Origin: an uncultured Ruminococcus sp.
Lineage (GTDB): Bacteria; Bacillota; Clostridia; Oscillospirales; Ruminococcaceae
Direction of reading: 5' to 3'
NCBI GenBank assembly: GCA_900319195.1
Contig: ONNL01000133.1
Location: forward strand, 1 to 16,446
Length of the DNA: 16,446 nucleotides
Shown here piece by piece: positions 6,977-14,817 of this stretch (its first letter is position 1; each line of letters starts with the position of its first letter). A program made the translations under genes and the position numbers. A model generated the notes under the pieces. The model was given only the letters and a program-made list of their open reading frames with translations, searched no databases and was not told the origin of the DNA.

Positions 6977-7817
6977 GAATGTACAGACCTTTATCGCCTG
7001 TGACAGTGAATATGAGGAGTCGAAGATAGTTCTCTTCGGTGCAGGCTTTGACGGCACGACGAGCTTCCGTCCCGGGACGAGATTCGCGCCCTCTGCCATA
7101 AGAAATGACAGCTTCGGTATCGAGACATACAGTCCCTATCAGGACAAGGACATGGAGGATTACTCCTACTTCGACAGCGGCGACCTTGAGCTGACATTCG
7201 GCAGCACAAAGCGCGTAATTGCCGATATTGCAGGACGCACGGACACTATCCTGAACGACGGTAAGATACCGTTCATGATAGGCGGCGAGCACCTTGTGAC
7301 GCTCGGCGCGGTAATGGCTGTCTCGGACAAATACGACGACCTGTGTATCGTCCACTTTGACGCTCATGCCGACCTGCGCGACGAGTACCTCGGTCAGCAG
7401 CTCTCACACGCCTGTGTGCTAAGACGCTGCCATGATATCGTAGGTGACGGACACATCTTCCAGTTTGGTATACGCAGCGGTGAGCGCGACGAGTTCCGCT
7501 TTGCCGACGAGCACACCGATATGCACCTTTTCAACTTTGACGGACTTGAAAAAACGGTGCGTATGCTCAAGGGAAGGAATGTGTATTTTACACTCGACCT
7601 TGACGTGCTTGACCCGTCCATATTCTGCGGAACGGGCACTCCCGAGGCTGGCGGAGTTACATTTGATGAGCTCAGACGTGCGGTAACGCTGGTATGCTCT
7701 GAGCTGAATATAGTCGGCTGTGATGTGAACGAGCTGAGTCCCGTTTACGACCAGAGCGGAGTCTCGACCGCTGTTGCCTGCAAGATAATACGCGAAATGC
7801 TTCTTGCTATATCGTAA
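6966..7817 (+). CDS. speB: Agmatinase (ureohydrolase family)
   Basis: A 283-residue protein with all the manganese ligands of the arginase/agmatinase family: GGEH (H109), FDAHAD (D132, H134, D136) and DLDVLDP (D211, D213), plus GTGTPEAGG and the closing VNELSPVYD. It hydrolyses agmatine to putrescine and urea, and so links SpeA to SpeE. Its length is normal for SpeB (about 290) and shorter than arginase. It overlaps speE by 11 bases, indicating translational coupling, and is followed three bases later by a membrane-protein gene. Confidence 0.95.
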   Translation: MLNKNVQTFIACDSEYEESKIVLFGAGFDGTTSFRPGTRFAPSAIRNDSFGIETYSPYQDKDMEDYSYFDSGDLELTFGSTKRVIADIAGRTDTILNDGKIPFMIGGEHLVTLGAVMAVSDKYDDLCIVHFDAHADLRDEYLGQQLSHACVLRRCHDIVGDGHIFQFGIRSGERDEFRFADEHTDMHLFNFDGLEKTVRMLKGRNVYFTLDLDVLDPSIFCGTGTPEAGGVTFDELRRAVTLVCSELNIVGCDVNELSPVYDQSGVSTAVACKIIREMLLAIS

Positions 7818-7819
7818 AA

Positions 7820-8326
7820 ATGGGCTTGATGATCCTGCTGTCTCTTCCGCTCCTATGGCTTATTATATGGGAGATATCACGGCTATGCTCCGCGATAGGC
7901 GACCGCCTGCGGATAGGGAGATACATGAACGACGGCATTGAGATACTCGTTTCTGAGCTGAGAATCACGGAGTCGGACGGTGAACAGGAGCTCCGCGCGG
8001 TATATAACTGCTGGGGAGTCACCACAGAGGGAAGGTATGACAGTGTCATTCCGCTCAGCGAGGAGCAGATGAGGGACATTGCCGAGAACCCGAATAATTA
8101 CACGTTTCTTGCTTATCCGAAAGACAGGGAGCTCTTTATGGTTGAGGAGCTTCTTGACGAGGGCGGAAAGAAATCAACGAGAAGTGCCTTTGTGGCGGCA
8201 ATAATGGTCCTGCTTGAAATTATCCTGATACTGTTTGTCGGTGCAGTGATAGCATTCGTTGCATTTGGAATGCTGCTCGGCGCGGCTATTGACGGTTTCT
8301 TTGACTTCCTCGGAGAGTTTGGCTGA
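7820..8326 (+). CDS. Unknown protein with a helix at each end
   Basis: A 168-residue protein I do not recognise. It has an N-terminal membrane helix (residues 2-17), a soluble middle of about 100 residues (charged, with YNCWGVTTEGRYDSVIPL and AENPNNYTFLAYPKDRELFMVEEL), and a strongly hydrophobic C-terminal segment (123-156). Both ends thus sit in the membrane with the middle on one side, an arrangement also seen in DUF3592-type proteins. It starts two bases after the speB stop without a ribosome site, so it is translationally coupled to speB. The fragment after its TGA stop continues in the same frame. Confidence 0.7.
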   Translation: MGLMILLSLPLLWLIIWEISRLCSAIGDRLRIGRYMNDGIEILVSELRITESDGEQELRAVYNCWGVTTEGRYDSVIPLSEEQMRDIAENPNNYTFLAYPKDRELFMVEELLDEGGKKSTRSAFVAAIMVLLEIILILFVGAVIAFVAFGMLLGAAIDGFFDFLGEFG

Positions 8327-8644
8327 AAGACGCAGATAACCTATCAGCCTGTTTTCGAGTATGGATATGACGGGGAGCTGTACCGCACAGGCGGCTCGGT
8401 CTCCTCAAATCCGCCTGCATATGATGTGGGTGACGAGGTGGAGCTGATGATAGACCCCGATAAACCCACGACTATCCGTGAGAAAAAAGGGGAGCGGACG
8501 ATGTTTATGGTGCCGCTCATCATTGGACTGATAGGCTTGACGGGGACGCTCATAGCATTGGCGATGATAATAAGGAAGATAGTGCAGCATATAGGTGCGA
8601 GGTGCGAGGAAATTATCGAGTGGCACACAATGTGTTTCCGATAA
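8327..8644 (+). pseudogene. DUF3592-type protein fragment lacking its start
   Basis: Directly after the TGA at 8324-8326 and in the same frame, an open stretch reads KTQITYQPVFEYGYDGELYR, then GSVSSNPPAYDVGDEVELMIDPDKP, then a membrane helix (MFMVPLIIGLIGLTGTLIALAMII). This is the second half of a DUF3592-like protein: the YxPVFEYxxDG strand, the VGDxVxLxxDPxxP motif and the closing helix are all present. The usual first helix and about 40 following residues are missing and no start codon with a ribosome site fits. It is most simply a deletion remnant joined to the gene before it. Stop-codon readthrough making one larger protein is less likely but possible. Confidence 0.65.
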
Positions 8645-8699
8645 GCTCGCCTTGCGCAGAACTTGCTGAACAAAATATGCAGCACACTATGTGATTCCA

Positions 8700-8913
8700 A
8701 AGGGCGAATCTGCCCTTGGGTCAGGTCAAGGACTGACAGCCCTTGTCGCTTGCTTTAGTTTTAGAAGCGAGCGAAATAAATCCGTAGGGAGCTCCGCATA
8801 GGGTGAATTGAAAAATAGTCCGGTGGACTATTTTTCAAGAGGGGTATGCCCTGCGATAGAGGGCTGCCCCTAAGTGTCAGTTTTGTACAGATAGACCTCG
8901 CGGATCATCCGCG
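8700..8913. repeat. Cluster of five hairpins (REP-like) in the speB-CASDH gap
   Basis: The 417-bp gap 8645-9061 has no gene. It holds hairpins at 8700-8705/8712-8717, 8746-8753/8767-8774 (one G-T), 8808-8821/8825-8838 (14 bp perfect, 3-nt loop), a nested pair 8840-8845/8866-8871 with 8848-8852/8860-8864, and 8899-8904/8908-8913. The A- and T-rich 14-bp stem could terminate transcription in both directions. The dense series looks like an interspersed palindromic element; copy number cannot be judged here. From 8914 to the ribosome site at 9051 I see nothing further. Confidence 0.6.
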
Positions 8914-9061
8914 ACGCTGTTACTTTCAGCAGCTATTTAGGAAACTAATAAACAGTTATATCTCTCGCTGTCGATCATTTGCAGCGAAATCAATAAACAC
9001 ACACACCATAAATCAAACCAAAAGGCAGAGGAATCTGCACGAATAAACAGGAGGATCTAAA

Positions 9062-10264
9062 ATGGGAAAATGTATGATAATCGGCTGCGGCGGAGTTGCG
9101 TCCGTAGCTATCCACAAGTGCTGCCAGAACAGCGAGGCTTTTGAGGGGATAATGATAGCGAGCCGCACGAAGTTGAAGTGCGACGCGCTCAAGGAGAAGC
9201 TCCAGCCTACGACAAAGACGGTCATTGAGACTGCTCAGGTGAATGCGGACAATGTTGACGAGCTTATCGCTCTCATCAACAGCTACAAGCCTGATGTTGT
9301 GCTGAACCTCGCGCTTCCGTATCAGGATCTCACTATCATGGACGCTTGCCTTGCTACCAAGACGAGCTATGTTGATACGGCAAACTATGAGCCGCTCGAC
9401 ACGGCTAAATTCGAGTACAAGTGGCAGTGGGCATACCGCGAGCGCTACGAGAAGGCAGGTATCACCGCGCTCCTCGGCAGCGGCTTTGACCCCGGAGTTA
9501 CGGGCGTGTTCTCAGCTTACGCTCAGAAGCATGAGTTCGACGAGATAAACTACATCGACATTCTCGACTGCAACGGCGGCGACCACGGCTATCCGTTCGC
9601 TACGAACTTCAACCCGGAAATAAATATCCGTGAGGTGTCCGCAAAGGGCAGCTACATCGAGGACGGCAAGTGGGTAGAGACCGAGCCTATGGAGATAAAG
9701 CGTGTTTACAACTTCAAGGGCGTAGGCGAGAAGGATATGTACCTCCTTCACCACGAGGAGCTCGAATCACTCGCGCTCAACATCAAGGGAATCAAGCGTA
9801 TCCGCTTCTTCATGACCTTCGGACAGAGCTATCTCACACATCTCAAATGCCTTGAAAACGTCGGTATGACTTCAATTGAGCCTATCGACTTCGAGGGCAA
9901 GAAGATAGTTCCTCTCCAGTTTTTGAAGGCAGTTCTTCCCGACCCTGCTTCACTCGGACCGCGTACAGTCGGCAAGACAAATATCGGCTGCATTTTCCGC
10001 GGCAAGAAAGACGGCAAGGACAAGAACTACTATCTCTACAACATCTGCGACCATCAGGAGAGCTACAAGGAGGTCGGCTCGCAGGCTGTTTCGTACACGA
10101 CAGGTGTTCCTGCGATGATAGGAGCAATGCTCGTTATGAACGGCACTTGGAACAAGAAGGGCGTTTACAACATCGAGGAATTTGATCCCGATCCGTTCAT
10201 GGACGCGCTCAATAAGTGGGGACTGCCGTGGCAGGAGGACTTTGATCCCGTTCTTGTTGACTGA
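9062..10264 (+). CDS. Carboxynorspermidine/carboxyspermidine dehydrogenase-like (saccharopine dehydrogenase family)
   Basis: A 400-residue protein with an N-terminal nucleotide-binding fold (MIIGCGGVASVAIHKC, residues 5-20), then DVVLNLALPYQDLTIMDACL, SYVDTANYEP and GSGFDPGVTGVFSAYA, all typical of the saccharopine dehydrogenase superfamily. Length and sequence fit the carboxynorspermidine/carboxyspermidine dehydrogenase branch. These condense a diamine (putrescine or diaminopropane) with aspartate semialdehyde, using NADPH, in the SAM-independent route to spermidine. The start has AGGAGG at 9050-9055. The usual partner, carboxyspermidine decarboxylase, does not follow; the next gene is on the other strand. 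Saccharopine dehydrogenase of lysine metabolism is an alternative, less likely given the polyamine neighbours. Confidence 0.85.
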   Translation: MGKCMIIGCGGVASVAIHKCCQNSEAFEGIMIASRTKLKCDALKEKLQPTTKTVIETAQVNADNVDELIALINSYKPDVVLNLALPYQDLTIMDACLATKTSYVDTANYEPLDTAKFEYKWQWAYRERYEKAGITALLGSGFDPGVTGVFSAYAQKHEFDEINYIDILDCNGGDHGYPFATNFNPEINIREVSAKGSYIEDGKWVETEPMEIKRVYNFKGVGEKDMYLLHHEELESLALNIKGIKRIRFFMTFGQSYLTHLKCLENVGMTSIEPIDFEGKKIVPLQFLKAVLPDPASLGPRTVGKTNIGCIFRGKKDGKDKNYYLYNICDHQESYKEVGSQAVSYTTGVPAMIGAMLVMNGTWNKKGVYNIEEFDPDPFMDALNKWGLPWQEDFDPVLVD

Positions 10265-10294
10265 TAATAATAGTTAGCATTAATGGACATTTGC

Positions 10295-10325
10295 AGAGGG
10301 GAGTTTTTGATAAGAGCTTCCCTCT
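10295..10325 (+). terminator. Possible terminator hairpin after the dehydrogenase gene
   Basis: AGAGGGGAG (10295-10303) pairs with CTTCCCTCT (10317-10325), 9 bp with one G-T. No T-run follows, so termination strength is doubtful. Confidence 0.35.
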
Positions 10326-10347
10326 ATTCATTTCTGAGCCTTAATTC

Positions 10348-10484
10348 AAAATTCCGTCTGACAGGGCATACATGAGAGCTTTGACTTTTTCTCATGTATG
10401 GAGTGTGCCCTGTCAGACGGAATTTTCAGTTTAAAGTCTTTGAAAAGGGGTACAGGGGAAAGCTTTCCTCAGAAAGCTTTCCCC
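10348..10484. repeat. Two palindromic elements between convergent genes
   Basis: The gap 10265-10552 has no gene. Element 1: arms 10348-10377 and 10390-10426 match over 21 bp plus 9 bp, with seven extra bases in the right arm, around a 12-base centre. Element 2: GGGGAAAGCTTTC (10455-10467) and GAAAGCTTTCCCC (10472-10484), a perfect 13-bp stem with a 4-base loop. Both lie between a plus-strand and a minus-strand gene, where they may end transcription from each side, or they may be copies of interspersed palindromic repeats. Confidence 0.6.
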
Positions 10485-10552
10485 CGCAAAATCTCATTAA
10501 ATCTGCCTGTGATGAATGTTGTGAATGATCGTTTGTATTGGGAAGGGAGTTC

Positions 10553-12238
10553 TTATTTTTCATATCCGCCGCGTCTGAGGACTTCGATGAAGTCGTCGTG
10601 CGGGAGGGGCTTATCGAAGTAGTAGCCCTGAGCGGTATTGCAGTTTATCTGCCGCAGGAAATCCGCCTGTTCCTTAGTCTCAACACCCTCTGCGAGAGTC
10701 TTGATATTGAGGTCTGAAGCCATTTTCACGAGGTCGGAAATAACTATCGAGAGCTTTTCCTTGAACTGCGTATCCGTGAGGAAGCTCCTGTCGAGCTTGA
10801 TTATATCCACGGGAACGTCCTTGAGGATATTGAGTGACGAAACGCCTGTGCCGAAGTCGTCGATCGAGACCATGAGGTCGTGGGTATGCAGGTCAGAGAT
10901 GAAGTTCATAAGTGCCTGATATTCGGCATTGTCAACAGTCTCCGTGACCTCTATTTCTATGAGCTCCTTGGGGACATTGTATTTCCTGATGATGTCGGTG
11001 ATATCTTTTACAAGGTCGGGATTTTCGAGGTGTCTGCGTGAGAAATTAATGGACACGCGGACAGGCTCCAAGCCGCTGTCTATCCATTCGCGGATATTGT
11101 TGCAAACAGTGTCGAGGTTGTACATATCGAGTTCGCAGATAGCGCTGTTATGCTCAAGAATGGGGATATACCAGTACGGAGACATTACTTTCCCGTGGTA
11201 ATTCCAGCGAGAGAGAGCCTCCGCGCCGACGAGCCTGTACGTTGTGAGGTCTACCTTCGGCTGATAGTAGACGAGCATATCGCCATTGACCATTGCAGGC
11301 TGATAGTTTGAAAGGACTTCATTGCGGTGAATGAAGAGCTCCCTTACTTCGTCGGTGTATTCAAGGAGATCGACCTTTTTGATGTTCTTTGCGATAGTAT
11401 ACGCGGCATTAGCGCTCTCAATGAGCTCGTTGTCCCTTTTTTCCTCGCCTGTAGCGGAATACAGACCGATGTGGAACTGTATCAGGAGCTTTTTCATCTT
11501 ACCCTTCACGAGTATTTCCATAGGGATACCGCCGAGAAGCTCCAGCCATATTTCTCTCCTCGACTTCTTGAAAAGCAGGATGAAATTGTCACCGCCCGTG
11601 CGGCAGACCACCTCGTCCGTTTCGCAGAAGTTTGAGAGAGTATTTGCAATGCGCGTCATGATGTGGTTGCCCACGCCGAAGCTGTACTCGTTGTTATAAT
11701 GTTTAAAGCGCTTCACGTTCATGAAGGCACAGCAGAATTTTCCTATGTCGCCCTTGCTTATCTGCTTGTATATCGACGCTGTAAGGACAGAATGGTTGTT
11801 GATGCCCGTGAGCTCATCTGTGGTGAGGGAAGTATGGATATTGTCCGTCAGCTTGACTCTTGAAGCGGCAATGTGGATTATCTGGAGGATAAAGAGGATA
11901 TTGTCCTTCTGGAATTTGTCCCAGCCGCCGTTTTCGGTAAGTGGATAAGCGCGGTAGGTCGCCTCACCTACGCTTGCTGTACCCGTGACGTATGTAACGA
12001 CATTTTCATTATCACATTCGCCAAACGGCGAAACATAGAGGACATTGGTTGAATCATTTCCGCTCAGCTTTCTGTAGTGCGGGTCTATGACTATGTCGCA
12101 GGTGACTTTGGCAATGCTTAATTCGGGCGCAATATAGTTGAGAGCATTCTGAACATCTCTGAAGAAAATATTTGCATCTGTTACGCTGTTTAATTTTCTG
12201 TAGAAGCTGATGAAGCTGTCAGTGCATATAAAGTCCAT
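10553..12238 (-). CDS. c-di-GMP phosphodiesterase: degenerate GGDEF plus intact EAL domain
   Basis: A 561-residue protein. Residues 1-130 are a sensor-like region without a recognised motif. Residues 140-295 are a GGDEF fold, but the signature is GGDNF (215-219) and the usual metal and substrate acidic residues are replaced (MNVKRFKHYNNEYSFGVGN), so cyclase activity is unlikely. Residues 310-561 are an EAL domain with its key residues: EAL (340-342), INFS, EVTET, DDFGTG (460-465), IKLDRSF, EGVET (517-521) and QGYYF. It is expected to cleave c-di-GMP to pGpG, with the GGDEF part perhaps sensing GTP. The frame is open from 12283, but ATG 12238 has AGGAGG a few bases before it. It has its own promoter and stands alone. 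Confidence 0.9.
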   Translation of the reverse strand: MDFICTDSFISFYRKLNSVTDANIFFRDVQNALNYIAPELSIAKVTCDIVIDPHYRKLSGNDSTNVLYVSPFGECDNENVVTYVTGTASVGEATYRAYPLTENGGWDKFQKDNILFILQIIHIAASRVKLTDNIHTSLTTDELTGINNHSVLTASIYKQISKGDIGKFCCAFMNVKRFKHYNNEYSFGVGNHIMTRIANTLSNFCETDEVVCRTGGDNFILLFKKSRREIWLELLGGIPMEILVKGKMKKLLIQFHIGLYSATGEEKRDNELIESANAAYTIAKNIKKVDLLEYTDEVRELFIHRNEVLSNYQPAMVNGDMLVYYQPKVDLTTYRLVGAEALSRWNYHGKVMSPYWYIPILEHNSAICELDMYNLDTVCNNIREWIDSGLEPVRVSINFSRRHLENPDLVKDITDIIRKYNVPKELIEIEVTETVDNAEYQALMNFISDLHTHDLMVSIDDFGTGVSSLNILKDVPVDIIKLDRSFLTDTQFKEKLSIVISDLVKMASDLNIKTLAEGVETKEQADFLRQINCNTAQGYYFDKPLPHDDFIEVLRRGGYEK

Positions 12239-12271
12239 GCGAAGTCCTCCTTTTTCATTATTTACATTATT

Positions 12272-12300
12272 ATTGTAGCACAAAATGCGATAACTTGCAA
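12272..12300 (-). promoter_or_regulatory. Promoter of the EAL gene
   Basis: On the minus strand, TTGCAA (12300-12295), 17 bp, TACAAT (12277-12272) with TG before the -10. It lies about 35 bases ahead of the start codon. Confidence 0.65.
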
Positions 12301-12356
12301 TAATCCTCGAAATAGTTTACGGATTTTTATACGTTTGTTAATATTATATTCATATT

Positions 12357-13556
12357 TTAATGCCTGATATATATATTTTGTATATACATATGCTTTCTTT
12401 TTTGTGAAAAAACGAGAAGCGTTATCACGAAAATGACTATACCCGAAGCGAGTATCCTCATGCTGAAACGGTATCCCATGCGCTCGACAACTGCTCCGAA
12501 GCCTGCGTTCAGACCGATATCAAAGAGTGTTGCGATTCCCGTAATGAAGCCGACTGCACGTCCGTTCTGATTCGGTGGATAGCAGGATTCGATGAGGTAG
12601 ATGAACATAGGCCACAGCACCGAGAAGCCGAGTCCCGAAATGCCGATGAGGACGATCCCCTTGGATTCGAGCAGTATGCCCGAGACATAGAAAACAGCCG
12701 CAAAAGCCGATGAGATGAACAGCGTTTTCAGCGCTCCGATTTTTTGTACGAGCGGAGCAAATATGAGCTTGCCTGCGGTCATGAGTCCGTAGAAAACCGA
12801 CAGCCAGAGAGAGCCTGTCTTTACGGAAAAACCGAGATAAGTATTGCAGTAGGAGACCATCCAGTTTTGCAGACCGTGCTCGGAAATATAGTATGCACCG
12901 CAGATGATTACGAGGTAGATGCAGGCAGGATTTTTAATTATGTCGATATAGGATGACGAGCTTTTTTCAGCAGTGGAGAGGGTGCTCCCATTCGGCTCCA
13001 TATCGGTAAAAAACAGCATTATGAGTGCGATAACGGCGGCGATGAAGAGAATGAGGTTGATAACGTGCCAGCCCTTTATTGTGTCCGCAAAGCGTCCGCC
13101 TATGTTCTGAGCGCCTGTAATTCCGAGACTCTGCGTGAAGCTGAACACGTTGAGCAGCAGGGCAGGGGACATGAATGCGAGCGGAGTTATGACGTTTATC
13201 GAGGTCGAGAGCATTGTCGAGGCTCCGAGGCTGAAAAACATGGATATCAGCAGGACTGCGTAGTTTTCCGTAAAGGTGTAGACCAGCAGGGCGAGCATCC
13301 AGATGAGGCTGACGGTCAGGACAAAGCTTTTCTTTTTGCACTTATCGAGGAAGTAACCGCCGATAAACAGGAAAAAGAGGTTGCCCGTGTAGCTCATCAT
13401 GATAATCATGGAGGACTGCGTTTCCGTGAGGGAGAAGGTCTCTCTGAAAGAGGGCAGAAAGACTCCTCTGAGCGCGTCGCTGCAGCCGAGCAGTATCATC
13501 ATGAGGGTGAAGTATACCGCTAAGAGCAGCCGACCGCGTGATTTTTGCTTTTTCAT
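12357..13556 (-). CDS. Major facilitator superfamily transporter
   Basis: A 399-residue protein with about twelve hydrophobic segments. Helix 1 is LLAVYFTLMMILLGCSDALRG, followed by FLPSFRETFSLTETQSSMIIM; the loop between helices 2 and 3 carries GGYFLDKCKKK, the MFS signature region. A soluble loop (about residues 190-205) splits two six-helix halves, and the second half has PLVQKIGALKTLF. The general style resembles sugar-type (FucP-like) MFS proteins, but the substrate cannot be assigned. ATG is at 13556 with AAGGAG six bases before it. It is transcribed from its own promoter and ends 118 bases before the EAL gene; no clear terminator lies between them. Confidence 0.9.
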   Translation of the reverse strand: MKKQKSRGRLLLAVYFTLMMILLGCSDALRGVFLPSFRETFSLTETQSSMIIMMSYTGNLFFLFIGGYFLDKCKKKSFVLTVSLIWMLALLVYTFTENYAVLLISMFFSLGASTMLSTSINVITPLAFMSPALLLNVFSFTQSLGITGAQNIGGRFADTIKGWHVINLILFIAAVIALIMLFFTDMEPNGSTLSTAEKSSSSYIDIIKNPACIYLVIICGAYYISEHGLQNWMVSYCNTYLGFSVKTGSLWLSVFYGLMTAGKLIFAPLVQKIGALKTLFISSAFAAVFYVSGILLESKGIVLIGISGLGFSVLWPMFIYLIESCYPPNQNGRAVGFITGIATLFDIGLNAGFGAVVERMGYRFSMRILASGIVIFVITLLVFSQKRKHMYIQNIYIRH

Positions 13557-13638
13557 AAAAACTCCTTTGGACGACTATTAAATTGTTTACGATACCGTCG
13601 GCGCCTAAACCGACAGTCTGTCATATCACTAAGTAATA

Positions 13639-13667
13639 ATTATACCACCAAATACAGAGTAAGTCAA
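13639..13667 (-). promoter_or_regulatory. Promoter of the MFS gene
   Basis: On the minus strand, TTGACT (13667-13662), 17 bp, TATAAT (13644-13639). The roughly 75-nt leader contains a small GC-rich hairpin (13598-13619). Confidence 0.7.
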
Positions 13668-13777
13668 CGGGAAAAGCCAATGTTCCCGAGCATTTTCAGC
13701 ACAAAATTATTTCATCATTTGCACACATATTCCTCACTGAGATTTCATGCTTTTGCTATAAAGTAAATAAGGTATGT

Positions 13778-13853
13778 GGGCTTGTAGCTCAGTTGGGAGA
13801 GCGCTGCGTTCGCAACGCAGAGGTCGAGGGTTCGATCCCCTTCGGGTCCACCA
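13778..13853 (+). tRNA. tRNA-Ala (anticodon CGC)
   Basis: A 76-base cloverleaf with encoded CCA. The anticodon stem CTGCG/CGCAG encloses TTCGCAA, giving anticodon CGC, which reads GCG (Ala). The acceptor stem has the G3-U70 pair, the main alanine identity element. The D-arm TAGCTCAGTTGGGAGAGC and T-arm GAGGGTTCGATCCCCTT are normal. A TGCTATAAA extended -10 lies at 13754-13762. The 3' half of a tRNA gene is a common integration site, and the DNA downstream looks foreign. Confidence 0.95.
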
Positions 13854-13892
13854 ATCAATAACACGTAACTGCAAAGTTTACGAAAACAGGGG

Positions 13893-13917
13893 AAAGCCGC
13901 TATTTAGCGGCTTTTTT
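13893..13917 (+). terminator. Terminator of tRNA-Ala
   Basis: AAGCCGC (13894-13900), 6-nt loop, GCGGCTT (13907-13913), T-run 13912-13917. Placed 40 bases after the tRNA. Confidence 0.8.
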
Positions 13918-13922
13918 CGTTT

Positions 13923-14237
13923 GGGGTAGGTGTGGAACTTTCCGCGTGTTGGTCGTGTACTGCGAGGAAATTTTGAGATAAATCTCGATTTGGCGGTGCA
14001 AACACGCGGAAAAATAGCAAATATTGCTCCCGATACCAACTACCCCTGCGGAAATGGACAATTTTTATAGCATTCACGGGTGTTGGTACTGCCACTTCAC
14101 GCACTATTGTTGGTGGAGAATATGGCTCGAAATAGGCTGATTATAGGCTTTTCGATTGTCGCCACCAATAACGAGGCGGAAAATATGCCCGTAATACTTT
14201 TTCGGTAGTACTACGGGCGTTGACAATACACGGAATG
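13923..14237. other. Hairpin-rich non-coding block behind tRNA-Ala
   Basis: No credible protein gene. GGGGTAG (13923-13929) pairs with CTACCCC (14040-14046) and encloses a perfect 12-bp stem TTTCCGCGTGTT (13939-13950) / AACACGCGGAAA (14001-14012). A second structure has TTGGTGG...CCACCAA arms near 14110-14167 with inner TCGAAA...TTTCGA. A third is GCCCGTA...TACGGGC near 14188-14219. The word TTGGT or its complement ACCAA recurs about five times. Two hairpin terminators follow. It may encode an RNA or hold protein-binding repeats at the end of an integrated element. From 14310 to the promoter at 14563 I see nothing clear. Confidence 0.45.
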
Positions 14238-14267
14238 AGCAGCAAGCATTGAGCTTGCTGCTTTTTT
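14238..14267 (+). terminator. Intrinsic terminator
   Basis: AGCAGCAAGC (14238-14247), 5-nt loop, GCTTGCTGCT (14253-14262), T-run 14262-14267. A strong terminator although no protein gene precedes it, which suggests a transcript from the block at 13923-14237. Confidence 0.8.
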
Positions 14268-14275
14268 GTTCCCAC

Positions 14276-14308
14276 AACGGCATTATAAAATGCCGTTACC
14301 GTTTTTTT
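14276..14308 (+). terminator. Second hairpin with T-run
   Basis: AACGGCAT (14276-14283), 6-nt loop, ATGCCGTT (14290-14297), then a seven-T run at 14302-14308. It stands in tandem with the previous terminator. Confidence 0.55.
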
Positions 14309-14562
14309 GCAGATATATTGCCTTGTGACGGCATTTACGGCATTTCCGCATAAACTTTTAAAATTACAGCAGCTTAGATGCACCTTTGGTTATATTGCAC
14401 AAATGACAGAATTTGACACAAACACCCAAACTCATTCAAAATGAAAGTTCCTCGGGATAGGTTCTTAGGCGAGTTGACCTCGAAGAGTGAATAATTCTGG
14501 ATTTTTTATGAATTCATCGATTTGTGCAAACAGTAGAAACCGCGTAAAATAGCTGAAAACCA

Positions 14563-14591
14563 TTGACAAATAAGTCGAATCGTGGTATATT
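14563..14591 (+). promoter_or_regulatory. Promoter of the ssb leader
   Basis: TTGACA (14563-14568), 17 bp, TATATT (14586-14591). It gives a leader of about 220 nt before ssb, interrupted by a terminator. Confidence 0.7.
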
Positions 14592-14708
14592 ATAGGCAGA
14601 GCAAAAATCAAGCTATCATGCTCAATAAAATTAAATACAAATCACACTTTTAAGCTCGTGGGAGTGGTACGTTGCATTGCAGCGGCCGGAATTAAAGTAT
14701 TATAGAAG

Positions 14709-14778
14709 TGCTGGTTATACCGAATACAGAAACTACCCTCTGTATTATCAAAAACGGTATAACCAGCATTTTTATTTT
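14709..14778 (+). terminator. Terminator/attenuator in the ssb leader
   Basis: A perfect 14-bp stem (14709-14722 with 14755-14768) encloses an inner 8-bp stem AATACAGA/TCTGTATT (14723-14730, 14739-14746). The T-rich run TTTTTATTTT (14769-14778) follows. It lies about 40 nt before the ssb start, so it either ends a short RNA of about 175 nt or controls readthrough into ssb. Confidence 0.75.
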
Positions 14779-14817
14779 ATTTAACTTTCACGAAGTATTG
14801 AAGAAAGGAGAAAACAT

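Noticed and set aside
14141..14383. 80-codon minus-strand frame behind tRNA-Ala
   Set aside because: It runs through two terminator hairpins and palindromes, has no ribosome site and no family resemblance.
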